From assembly GCA_020049615.1 (NCBI GenBank), contig JAIFKN010000147.1, forward strand, positions 1 to 15,413: 15,413 nt of DNA. The letters run 5' to 3'. Shown here piece after piece: positions 1-7,628 of this stretch (position 1 is its first letter; each line of letters opens with the position of its first letter). The stretch comes from a bacterium (GTDB lineage: Bacteria; Planctomycetota; UBA11346). The notes below the pieces were generated by a model. It made no database searches and was not told the origin of the DNA. It worked only from the letters and a program-made list of their open reading frames with translations. Both the position numbers and the translations under genes were made by a program.

Positions 1-248
1 AATCCGCCGCCGCGGGTCGTCTGGATGTGGAAGGACAGGCCCGGCTCGAACGTCTGCTGCTGGCCTTCTGGCGTGGTCGCCTCGACCTGGACCGCCTCGA
101 ACCGGCTGCTGCCTTGTCCCGTTTGCGTGACGATCCCGAGGCTGGCGCCCTGCTGCGCGGCACCGACGCCTGGTTGCATCAGCCCCCGGGCCGCGCGGCG
201 GTCGACGTCGCCGCCTTGCTGGCGCCCTATCGCGGCGGTGCCGCATGA
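1..248 (+). CDS. C-terminal part of an upstream Bat-cluster protein (5' end outside window)
   Basis: An open frame runs from base 3 to the stop at 246-248 with no in-frame stop, so this is the last 81 residues of a gene that begins before the window. Its stop overlaps the next start in an ATGA at 245-248, which marks it as part of the same operon. The visible tail is helical and charged (RLERLLLAFWRGRLDLDRL) and ends with a short segment containing AWLHQPP and LLAPYR. In Bat/MoxR operons the gene just before BatA is often a DUF4381-like membrane protein whose cytoplasmic tail ends in a similar helical stretch. That assignment rests mainly on position. No catalytic motif is visible. The competing frame starting at the ATG at 25 has poor composition and runs into the next gene, so it is a shadow. 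Confidence 0.6.
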   Translation, partial: SAAAGRLDVEGQARLERLLLAFWRGRLDLDRLEPAAALSRLRDDPEAGALLRGTDAWLHQPPGRAAVDVAALLAPYRGGAA

Positions 249-1165
249 GCTTCGCCCTGCCGCACCTGCTGTGGCTGCTGCTCCTGCCGCTTGCGCTGCT
301 GGCCTGGGAGTTGCGCCGGCATGGCCATCCGGTTCGTCTCCCTCTGGATGACGCCGCCGGGCCCGGCCGCGGACTGCGCATGATCGGCGCGCTGGTGCGG
401 GCCGCCAACCTGCTCCCCACCCTGGTCCTTGCCGTCGTCGTCGTGTTGTTCGCCGGCCCCCAGCGCAGCGGAGGTCAGGCGCAGGTTCGTGAACTGACCA
501 ATATCGAGATCTGCCTCGACCTCTCGGGCAGCATGACGGCGCCCTTCGGCGAGGGCAGCCGCTACGACGCGGCGATGCGCGCGGTCGACGCCTTCTGCCG
601 CCAGCGCACGGGCGACGCCTTCGGCCTGACCGTGTTCGGCAACGAGGTGCTGCGCTGGACGCCGCTGACCACCGACCTCGACGCCATCGCGCAGTCGACC
701 CCGTGGCTGCGACCCGAGCGCATGCCGCGCCAGTTCGGTGGAACGCAGATCGCGAAGGCTCTGGAGGCCTGCCTGGCGACGGTGTCGGCCAGGCCGGATG
801 GCGATCGCATGGTCATCCTGGTCAGCGATGGTCAGAGCGGCGATTTCACCCCCGGGCGTGTGGAAGTCCTGGCCCGCGATTTCGCCGCCGCCGAGGTCGT
901 GCTCTACATGGTCTTCGTGGGCGAAGATGGGCCGGACGAGGGGGTGCGCACGATCGCCGCCACCAGCGGCGGACAGGTCTTCCCGGTCGATGACGAGACC
1001 GCCCTGGCCGCCTGCTTCGGCCGCATCGACACGCTGCGGCCGGCCCGCATCCGTCCGGTCGCCGCCCCGCCCGAGGATCTGCGTCCACCGGTCGCGCTGC
1101 TGGCGGCGCTGCTCGGCGCACTGCACTGCATCTGCCTGCTCGGACTGCGGTGGACGCCATGGTGA
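245..1165 (+). CDS. BatA-like membrane-anchored von Willebrand factor A (VWA) protein
   Basis: This 306-residue protein has the BatA layout: an N-terminal hydrophobic segment at about residues 8-21, a second at about 55-70, a VWA domain at about 86-255, and a final membrane helix at about 282-301. The metal-ion-dependent adhesion site is complete: DLSGS at 92-96 (DxSxS), the Thr of GGT at 167, and Asp195 in SDG. The VWA domain should therefore bind a divalent metal and a partner protein, facing the periplasm. Bat proteins form membrane complexes first linked to aerotolerance in Bacteroides; their biochemical role is still unclear, and their operons commonly carry a MoxR ATPase, which would lie upstream here. 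The ATG at 245 overlaps the upstream stop (ATGA). The stop at 1163-1165 overlaps the start of the second VWA gene. Confidence 0.88.
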   Translation: MSFALPHLLWLLLLPLALLAWELRRHGHPVRLPLDDAAGPGRGLRMIGALVRAANLLPTLVLAVVVVLFAGPQRSGGQAQVRELTNIEICLDLSGSMTAPFGEGSRYDAAMRAVDAFCRQRTGDAFGLTVFGNEVLRWTPLTTDLDAIAQSTPWLRPERMPRQFGGTQIAKALEACLATVSARPDGDRMVILVSDGQSGDFTPGRVEVLARDFAAAEVVLYMVFVGEDGPDEGVRTIAATSGGQVFPVDDETALAACFGRIDTLRPARIRPVAAPPEDLRPPVALLAALLGALHCICLLGLRWTPW

Positions 1166-2091
1166 GCCCGCTGCTCATCGCCGTGGGAGCCGCATCGCTC
1201 GCCGTGCTGGGCGAGTGGCTGCATGCCCGGCGCTGCGCCCGGCTTGGCGGGCTCGCCTTCGCCGGAGGCCGTCCTCGCACCTGGGCGCGCTGGACCCCGC
1301 CGTTGCGCGTCGTTGCGATCGTCCTGCTCGCCTGGGGACTGAGCGTGCTGGCTGCCCCAACCGTGCAGGTGCGGGCCTCGCCGGGCGCAGGACAACGGCT
1401 GCTCATAGCCCTCGACGTCTCGCCGAGCATGCACCTGCGCGACGCCGGACCGGCCGGTCAGCAGAACCGGGCCGAGCGCGCCCGCGAGGTGCTGCGCCGG
1501 CTGCTGGCGCTGGCCGGGGACCGACCGCTACGGGTCGGGATCATCGCCTTCCACAGCAGCGCCCTGCCGGTGCTGGCCGGCAGCAGCGACCGCGACGTGG
1601 TCGCCAACGTGCTCGATGACCTGCCGCTCGAACACGCCTTCGTCTCGGGCAAGACCCGTCTGCACGAGGCTTTGGCCTGCGCTGAGCGTCTGGCCCGTCC
1701 ATGGCCGCCGGGTTCGACCAGCCTGCTGCTGGTCAGCGACGGCGACACCGAGGCGGGGGAAGCGCCACCGAGCATGCCGGGGGCGATCACCGCCAGCTTC
1801 ATCCTGGGCGTCGGCGACGCGCAGCGCGGCACCTTCATCGATGATCACGTGTCGCGCCAGGAACCAGGGGCGCTACGCCGCCTGGCCGAGCAGGTGCGCG
1901 GCAGCTATCACGACATCAACCGTCGCGATCTCCCGCCCGAACTGCTCGACCGTCTGTTGCCGGCGCCGCCCGCAGCAGGTCCGGACCTCCGGGCGCTGGC
2001 CCTGCTCGCGGCCGCCATCGGCTCGGCCATCACCGCCCTGCTGCCCTTCGCCCTGCGCCTGCATGGCGCCCCGGCGGTGACCCATGCCTGA
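1159..2091 (+). CDS. BatB-like membrane-anchored VWA protein
   Basis: This 310-residue protein has hydrophobic segments at about residues 5-18 and 51-66, a VWA domain at about 80-260, and a C-terminal membrane helix at about 279-298. The MIDAS residues are present as DVSPS (Asp86, Ser88, Ser90), Thr166 in GKT, and Asp194 in VSDGD. The usual Gly of DxSGS is replaced by Pro89, a common BatB variation. Its pairing with a preceding VWA gene, and the helical-repeat gene that follows, fit the order batA-batB-batC. The frame is open back to a GTG at 1150. The ATG at 1159 is preferred because translation then begins directly ahead of the membrane segment; a GTG at 1162 would give an exact 4-bp GTGA overlap with the upstream stop. 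The gene ends 8 bp inside the next one. Confidence 0.87.
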   Translation: MVSPLLIAVGAASLAVLGEWLHARRCARLGGLAFAGGRPRTWARWTPPLRVVAIVLLAWGLSVLAAPTVQVRASPGAGQRLLIALDVSPSMHLRDAGPAGQQNRAERAREVLRRLLALAGDRPLRVGIIAFHSSALPVLAGSSDRDVVANVLDDLPLEHAFVSGKTRLHEALACAERLARPWPPGSTSLLLVSDGDTEAGEAPPSMPGAITASFILGVGDAQRGTFIDDHVSRQEPGALRRLAEQVRGSYHDINRRDLPPELLDRLLPAPPAAGPDLRALALLAAAIGSAITALLPFALRLHGAPAVTHA

Positions 2092-2816
2092 GCGCCGCCA
2101 ACTCGTCGCCGGCCTGCTCGTCCTCGCCGTGGCAGGCACGGTCATCCTGCTTGGCCCACTGGCATGGATGTTCGACGAGGAACGGGCCGCTGCTGCGCGT
2201 TCGGTGGCGACCGCAGCCCTCGCCGCTGGCGATGCCGAAGGCGCGCAGGAGGCGCTGGCCGTCGCCGAATCCGCGCTGCAGGCGGCGCACGGCGAAGAGG
2301 TTGGCGGACCGGCGGCGCTTGAGCTGGCCCGGCTGCGGGCGCGTTCGCCTGGTCGGCGGTGCGGCAGCACTGGCTGCCTTGCTGCGTGAGAACGCGGCGA
2401 CCCCCGGACTGCGCCACGAAGCCGCCGCCTCGCTCTTCAACCTCGCGTGGGGCATGCGCCTCGAAGGTGCCGCCCGCGACGAGTGGATGCCGCTCGCCGA
2501 GGAGGCCCGCCAACACTTCCGCCTGCTCGCCGAGACCGCCAACGGCGGACTGGCTGCCGCCGCGGCGCGCAATCTCGAAGCGACCCTGCGGCTGCAGCGC
2601 ATGGACCTCAGCGAACTGCAGGGCCTGCCCCTGCCCAAGGACTGCAAGGGCTGCAAGAACCTCAGCCAGCGCCAGCGGAAACAGCGCCAGAACCCAGGCC
2701 GCCAGCCGTCGCCGCAGGGAACCGGGCAGAAGCCGCAGGACGCCCGCACCGAGATCCGCGAACAGCATGACCGTGGCGCCAACGCCGGCGATACCGACAC
2801 CGGAGGTGGATCGTGA
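2084..2816 (+). CDS. BatC-like membrane-anchored helical (TPR-type) protein with an apparent frameshift near 2340
   Basis: The ATG at 2084 opens a frame with a membrane segment at residues 7-28 and an alanine-rich helical hairpin region at about 33-87. After roughly residue 87 this frame decays into an atypical tail and stops at 2387-2389. From about 2340 the +1 frame carries the continuation: an alanine/leucine-rich helical region with NLAWGM and LLAETANGGL, then LPLPKDCKGCKNL and a hydrophilic Gln/Arg/Asp-rich tail ending at 2814-2816. Joined, the product would be about 243 residues. This matches a BatC-like protein in the expected position, with a single N-terminal anchor and a TPR-like domain. 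Removing one base, for example one G of GGG at 2337-2339, restores a smooth frame. Sequencing error, true mutation and programmed frameshifting are all possible. The stop overlaps the next start (GTGA). Family assignment rests partly on position. Confidence 0.68.
2802..2810 (+). promoter_or_regulatory. Strong ribosome binding site fixing the GTG start at 2813
   Basis: GGAGGTGGA ends two bases before the GTG at 2813-2815 and places the GGAGGT core five bases upstream of it. This near-perfect Shine-Dalgarno, together with the signal peptide that begins at this codon and the GTGA overlap with the previous stop, selects the GTG start for the 1158-residue protein. It also suggests strong, independent re-initiation at this junction. 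Confidence 0.75.
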
Positions 2817-5800
2817 AACACATCGTTCCCAGCCTGCTCCTCGCCCTGTCCCTGTCCGGGCTAGGCGCCGCGGAACATGTCCATCCCATCACCCGGCTCG
2901 ACCTGCCTGACGAGGAATCGTCGCGCGAGGAGGAGGGCCAGCAGCCGACACTGCTCCAGCAGCTGGCCGAGATCAAGTTCCGCCGAACGCCCGCCCTGCT
3001 TGCCAACGCGCTGGCTCGGCTGCCGAGCCTGCCGCCGCCAGGCGAAGACGCCGCCAAACAGGCCGAACGCTACACGCTGCTGGTTGCGGCCGGCGACTGG
3101 TCCGGCGTCGGCGGATTCCTCAGGTCGCAGCCAGAGAAGACCGCACGTCAATTGTATGGGAACCTGCTCAACCAGCTCGATGAGGGTTTGATCTCCCCAG
3201 AAGATGTCCTCGCCCTGGCGGCGATCGCTCCGGGTGGGCTCGATGACGAGCGCCTCCAGCAGCTTGGCGGAGTGCTGCGTGCCGCTCTCCGTCAAGCCGA
3301 TGCGATCGAAGCGCTGCTGAACCGCCTGGATGCCGGTGCGGGCACGCTCGGCGGATCCGCACCTGCGGCCCGCGCCCGTGCCGCTGCGCTGCTGCTGGCT
3401 GCCGATCGCGACGCCGATGCCGGTCGCTTCCTGCCGCCGCTGGCCGAAGCCAGGGCCTCTGGCGACGTACGCGTCCTCGACCTGCACGCCCGGGTGCAGC
3501 TTGCGCGTGCCACCCGTGACCAGGACGCCGTGGCGCAGGCCGGGGCGTGGGACTGCTCGCTGGCGGTGCTGGCCTCCAGCGGCGAGGCCGAAGCCGAGTT
3601 GCGCACCGCCGCCGCCGCCCGCATCGTCGCCATGCTGCCCCGGCTGCCGCGCGATCAGGGCGACGCGTGGATGGACGCCTGCTTCCAGGGCGGTGGTGAG
3701 GCCGCGCGGTTGACCCTCTCCGCGCTGATCGGCTCCGCCGGTCACCGGCTGCAGGGCCGCGAACCTGAAGAACGCGTGCCACCGCTGCAGCTGATCCACC
3801 GCGCGGCGCAGAGCCTGCTCGCGGTGCGCGATCCGGCGCCGTGGCGGCCGTTCCTCAACGCCATGGCGATGCCCTGGCAGATCGAGGCCGAACTGGTGGT
3901 CGGCGGCAGCGAGGCGGCGCGACGCCCATGGATGGGCAATGACCGCGAAGAACCGGAGGAGATCCCAGCCGATGCGCTGGCCGACCTCGCGCCGTCGGAG
4001 GCCTGGCTCGGCCAGCTCGACGCTTCGCTGGGCCTGCGCCTGCGCCGACTGTCGGTCGAGGTGATCGTGCGCGGTGCCGACACCACGCGCGGCCTCGCCC
4101 TGCTCGGTGGCCTGCGCGGCGCCCAGCCCGAGGCCTCCGACCGTCTGGCCGAGGCGATGCTGGCCTCGTGGGTGCAGCGACAGCGCGGCGGTCGGGCGAG
4201 TGGCGGAAACGAGGGCGAATACCAGCGTCAGCTGCGTAATTTCCGCCAGCAGATGCCGCAACTGAGCGCGCAGCAGCGCACGCAATGGCGGCAATACCTG
4301 CAGCGGATCCGCAACGGCGAGCAGGGTGCAGGGGGCGATCCGGTGACGCGGGCCAGGCAGGTGCGCCTGCTCGGCGACCTCGCCGGCCTGCTCCAGCGCA
4401 TGCAGGCGGCCCAGTTGCGGCTGTCGGCCGAGGCGGTGGTCCAGGCCTTCGGCGCCTGCCACAGCGAAGCCGAGGTGTTCCAGGCCGAGGATCTCGCCGC
4501 CGTCTTCGGCGACCCCGCCGCCATCGCTCCGGCGACGCGCGTGGTGCTGGCTGCGGCGATGCGGACCAGGCTAGCCGACACCTGGCGCAAGCCCGAGGTG
4601 CAGCAGCAGGCGAAGAGCAACCGGAGCGATGCCGAGACCGCGGCCGAAGTCGAACGCGGCTACGCCCTGGCCACCGCGCTGCTGCCCGACAGCCTGCCCG
4701 AGACCGCGCTGCTGCGCGCCGTGCTGGCCTATGACTGCGCCGAGTTCCGCTACGGCCGCAAGGCGCCGCTGGCCGAGTACGCCGGATTGCGCGATCGCGC
4801 CTGGACCGACTTCGCCGCCGCCGCGGATTTTGCGGCGAACAGCGGCGAGCCGGCCTCGGCCGAGGTCCAGCTGACCTGGTTCCGCGCCGCCCTCGGGGCC
4901 AGCGATCTCGCCCAGCTGACCCGCCAGGACGAGGCCGACCCGGGGCAGATGCGGCGCATCGCGGCGACGCTGCGCGCCGGTGGCAGGGCCGACGGTGACG
5001 AGCGCACCCGCCGTTTCGCGGCCGGCATCGCCGAGGCCCTGGACGAGGTCGAGGGTTCGTTGCGCCCGCGCTTCCTGCGCAAGGCGGTCGAGACGATCGG
5101 TCAGCACCCGGCCGGCGAGGCCTTGCGCCGGCGCCTGGCCGGCTACGACGAGATCGCCACCGAGGTCGCCCTGCAGCTGCGCCCGGAAGGCGACGCCGCG
5201 GTCGGCACCGCGCCCTTCGCCGCCAGCCTGGTGCTGCAGCACAGCACCGCCATCGGCCGCGAATCCGGCGGCTTCGGCCGCTACCTCAACCGCCAGGTGC
5301 AGCACCGCAGCGGCGTGCAGGTGAACTACCTCGGCGATTTCGAGCGGTCGATCCGCGAAAGCCTGGAACCACGCTTCCGCATCCATGCCCTGCGCTTCCA
5401 GACCCCGGCGGTGCAGCCGCGCGGCTGTGAGCGCAGCGGCTGGCGCGAGACGCCGCTCGCCCACCTCGTGCTCAGCGCCCGCGACCCCGCGGTCGATCGC
5501 CTGCCGCCGCTGCGCCTCGACCTCGACTTCCCCGACAGCGGCGGCCAGGTCATCCTGCCGGTGGCCTCGGCTGCCGTCGCCATCGACGCCCGCGGAGCGG
5601 CCGCGCCCAGGCCGTGGAGCGGCGGCCAGATCGCGATGACCCTCGACCAGCGCGATCCGATGCGGCTCGCCCTCGACATCGAAGCGCGCGGCCGCGGCCT
5701 GCCGGGCGAACTGCCTGCGATCCTGGCCGTGCCACCGGGCGCGACGGTCGAGGAGCAGGGGCTGGCGTTGATCGGCGACGAGGAGGCCGGCGGGGCGCTG

Positions 5801-6289
5801 CATCCGCTCTGCGAGCGACGCTGGCGGGCGACGTGGAATCCGGGTGAAGCCCGCTCCTTCGACTTCCCGGCGGTGCAGGACGCCTCGCTCACGGTGGCGC
5901 GCCGACGCTGGCAGGACGGGGAGGCGGTCGACAGTCCGGCCAGCGTCGAACTGCCCGCTCCACCGCCGCGCTGGTGGCCGTGGGGCCTTGCCGCGTTCGG
6001 TGCGTTGGCGGCAGGTCTGGTGGTCAGGCGGCGGCTGCGCCGCCGCCGTCCGACCGCAACGGCTGGCGCGTGGTCGCTGCCCGTCTCCTGCACGCCGTTC
6101 AGCGTTGCAGCCCTGCTGGCGCGCATCGCCGCGGAGGCCCGTCTCGATGACGCGTCCCGGATGGCGCTGCAGACAGAACTGAAGGGCCTGGAGGAGGCCT
6201 GCTTCGCGCCGGCGTCCGGCGGGCCGCCGGACGAGCCGGCATTGCGGGATCTGGCCCGGCGCTGGATCGCCAGCGCTAACCGGGGGTAG
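2813..6289 (+). CDS. Very large exported, C-terminally membrane-anchored BatD-position protein
   Basis: This 1158-residue protein starts with a signal peptide (MKHIVPSLLLALSLSGLGAA, cleavage near residue 20). An acidic linker follows, with EESSREEEG, then some 700 residues of alanine/leucine-rich helices that read as an alpha-solenoid of TPR-like repeats. From about residue 800 to 1045 the composition changes to a beta-rich, proline-containing periplasmic domain. WWPWG at about 1054 begins a membrane helix to about 1072, followed by an Arg-rich stop-transfer stretch and a cytoplasmic tail of about 80 residues containing TPFSVAALLARIA. The ending (beta domain, one helix, short helical cytoplasmic tail) is the BatD plan, and so is the operon position after two VWA genes and a BatC-like gene. 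Typical BatD proteins are roughly half this length, so the N-terminal solenoid looks like a lineage-specific addition. It presumably scaffolds the VWA proteins on the periplasmic face. Confidence 0.8.
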   Translation: MKHIVPSLLLALSLSGLGAAEHVHPITRLDLPDEESSREEEGQQPTLLQQLAEIKFRRTPALLANALARLPSLPPPGEDAAKQAERYTLLVAAGDWSGVGGFLRSQPEKTARQLYGNLLNQLDEGLISPEDVLALAAIAPGGLDDERLQQLGGVLRAALRQADAIEALLNRLDAGAGTLGGSAPAARARAAALLLAADRDADAGRFLPPLAEARASGDVRVLDLHARVQLARATRDQDAVAQAGAWDCSLAVLASSGEAEAELRTAAAARIVAMLPRLPRDQGDAWMDACFQGGGEAARLTLSALIGSAGHRLQGREPEERVPPLQLIHRAAQSLLAVRDPAPWRPFLNAMAMPWQIEAELVVGGSEAARRPWMGNDREEPEEIPADALADLAPSEAWLGQLDASLGLRLRRLSVEVIVRGADTTRGLALLGGLRGAQPEASDRLAEAMLASWVQRQRGGRASGGNEGEYQRQLRNFRQQMPQLSAQQRTQWRQYLQRIRNGEQGAGGDPVTRARQVRLLGDLAGLLQRMQAAQLRLSAEAVVQAFGACHSEAEVFQAEDLAAVFGDPAAIAPATRVVLAAAMRTRLADTWRKPEVQQQAKSNRSDAETAAEVERGYALATALLPDSLPETALLRAVLAYDCAEFRYGRKAPLAEYAGLRDRAWTDFAAAADFAANSGEPASAEVQLTWFRAALGASDLAQLTRQDEADPGQMRRIAATLRAGGRADGDERTRRFAAGIAEALDEVEGSLRPRFLRKAVETIGQHPAGEALRRRLAGYDEIATEVALQLRPEGDAAVGTAPFAASLVLQHSTAIGRESGGFGRYLNRQVQHRSGVQVNYLGDFERSIRESLEPRFRIHALRFQTPAVQPRGCERSGWRETPLAHLVLSARDPAVDRLPPLRLDLDFPDSGGQVILPVASAAVAIDARGAAAPRPWSGGQIAMTLDQRDPMRLALDIEARGRGLPGELPAILAVPPGATVEEQGLALIGDEEAGGALHPLCERRWRATWNPGEARSFDFPAVQDASLTVARRRWQDGEAVDSPASVELPAPPPRWWPWGLAAFGALAAGLVVRRRLRRRRPTATAGAWSLPVSCTPFSVAALLARIAAEARLDDASRMALQTELKGLEEACFAPASGGPPDEPALRDLARRWIASANRG

Positions 6290-6322
6290 TTGCTCGGGAT
6301 GCGGGCCGCTGAGAATGGCGTC

Positions 6323-7603
6323 ATGTCCAGCGACGCACTCGGCACCCTGACCGCCCTGGGTGCGGCGGCTGCCGCCCCTGCCATGGCCAAGCTGTGGGAG
6401 GAATCCCGGCAGGCGGCTCCGTCCGGGTTCCTCGAACTCCTCATCGGCGGCGATCTGGTCGCACGTCGGCAGGCCCTGGCCCTCGATGCGGATGCCGACC
6501 CGCCCATCGCGGCGGCTGCCCGGGCCGTGGCTGCCGACGGCGATCTCGCCCGCCTCGCCTGGCACCTGCATTGGCGCACCTTCGTCGCGCCGCAGCACGG
6601 CTGCGCCTGGGGCGCACCTGAACTCGGTGGCCGCCATGCCGACGTGTCCGGCGGCTTCTATCTGCTCCTGGCGCTGGAGTTCGCTCCGCGGTTGCAGGCC
6701 CTGCACCGCCGGCGCGGCTACGATCCGGCGGTGACCTCCGAGACCGTGCTCGAGGCGCGCTGCTTCGACGGCAACCATCGGGCAGGTGAGGGGCGCCCCG
6801 GCATCTATGCGAACCAGTTCCCGTGGTTGGCCGCCTATCTGACCGAGGATCCGTATGTGCGGCTCGGCCGGCTGGAATTCCAGCTGCACGCCTGGGGTGG
6901 CGGGGTGGAGGTCTGGCGGCGGGACGACGGCGCCGTGCTCGCCCTTGCCGACGGCGGACTGGCGGTCGATGCCGACGGTCTGCGCACGCAGGGGGACGGC
7001 GCCTTCAGCACCCGGCTGGAGGAGGACACTGCCGCCATCACCGGTCATCCGGTGGATCCGGCAGGCCGGATCCTGCCGTGGCGGACGCGGCTGGAGCGCC
7101 TCCGCTGGAGCCGGATGCTGCGGCGCGGCGACCAGGTGCTGGATGTCCACATCCCCGCTGGCGGACGCATGGACTGGCCATCCTGCCAGGATTCCTTCCG
7201 CCTGGCGCAGGCGTTCTTCCCTGCCCACCACGCCGGACGCCCGGCCCTCGCCGCGGTGTGCTCGACCTGGTTCCTCGATCCGCGTCTGGCTGGACTGCTG
7301 GCGCCCGAGGCCAATCCGCTGCGTTTGGCGCGGGCCGTTCATCTCTTCCCGGTGCAGCCGGATCCGGGATCGCTATGGTTCGTGTTTCAGCGCGACACGA
7401 AGCCGGGGGTGGACGTGGTCAGCCTGCCCCGGGACACGACCTTGCGCCGCAGCCTCGCTGATTTCCTCGCCAGCGGGCGCACCTGGAACGGCGGCGGGAT
7501 GTTCGCGCTGTGGGATGATCTGCCGCGCCTGCGCGACGGCCTGTACCGCGAGCGCTGGGATGCGCTCGCGGGATCGCTGCGGCGGATATCCGACGTGGGC
7601 TGA
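6323..7603 (+). CDS. NAT_N/GNAT_C-type acyltransferase
   Basis: The product is 426 residues from the ATG at 6323. The N-terminal half (about 1-190) is the helical NAT_N type, with FYLLLALEFAPRLQ and YANQFPWL. The C-terminal half is the GNAT-like C domain: a beta strand ending in DVHIPAGGRMD at about 274-284, FRLAQAFFPAHH, CSTWFLDPRL at about 313-322, and VSLPRDTTLRRSLADFL near the end. Proteins of this family are annotated only as acyltransferases; substrate and pathway are unknown. No signal peptide is visible, so it should be cytoplasmic. It follows the Bat operon by 33 bp on the same strand and may be co-transcribed. The frame is open back to a TTG at 6290, and an ATG at 6299 is an alternative start. 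6323 is preferred because the stretch before it has poor codon composition. It converges on ackA. Confidence 0.8.
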   Translation: MSSDALGTLTALGAAAAAPAMAKLWEESRQAAPSGFLELLIGGDLVARRQALALDADADPPIAAAARAVAADGDLARLAWHLHWRTFVAPQHGCAWGAPELGGRHADVSGGFYLLLALEFAPRLQALHRRRGYDPAVTSETVLEARCFDGNHRAGEGRPGIYANQFPWLAAYLTEDPYVRLGRLEFQLHAWGGGVEVWRRDDGAVLALADGGLAVDADGLRTQGDGAFSTRLEEDTAAITGHPVDPAGRILPWRTRLERLRWSRMLRRGDQVLDVHIPAGGRMDWPSCQDSFRLAQAFFPAHHAGRPALAAVCSTWFLDPRLAGLLAPEANPLRLARAVHLFPVQPDPGSLWFVFQRDTKPGVDVVSLPRDTTLRRSLADFLASGRTWNGGGMFALWDDLPRLRDGLYRERWDALAGSLRRISDVG

Positions 7604-7628
7604 AGTCCGCGATCCTGCGGGTCAGCCC
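7597..7628. terminator. Bidirectional hairpin carrying both stop codons of two convergent genes
   Basis: GGGCTGA at 7597-7603 is the exact reverse complement of TCAGCCC at 7622-7628, giving a 7-bp outer stem. Inside it, CCGC at 7607-7610 pairs with GCGG at 7617-7620 around a six-base loop. The TGA in the left arm is the acyltransferase stop. The TCA in the right arm is the ackA stop read on the minus strand. No T-tract follows on either side, so it may be a weak or Rho-assisted terminator. Confidence 0.55.

Noticed and set aside
562..816. Short minus-strand frame inside the BatA-like gene and similar small frames throughout
   Set aside because: All lie opposite or out of frame with supported genes and show the Arg/Ser/Ala-rich composition of shadow translation.
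2861..4462. A 533-codon minus-strand open frame opposite the BatD-like solenoid
   Set aside because: Same explanation: the frame mirrors helix-coding sequence and encodes nothing recognisable.
4571..7342. A 923-codon minus-strand open frame opposite the BatD-like and acyltransferase genes
   Set aside because: Low-complexity antisense shadow, with no motif, no credible ribosome binding site and two supported genes on the other strand.
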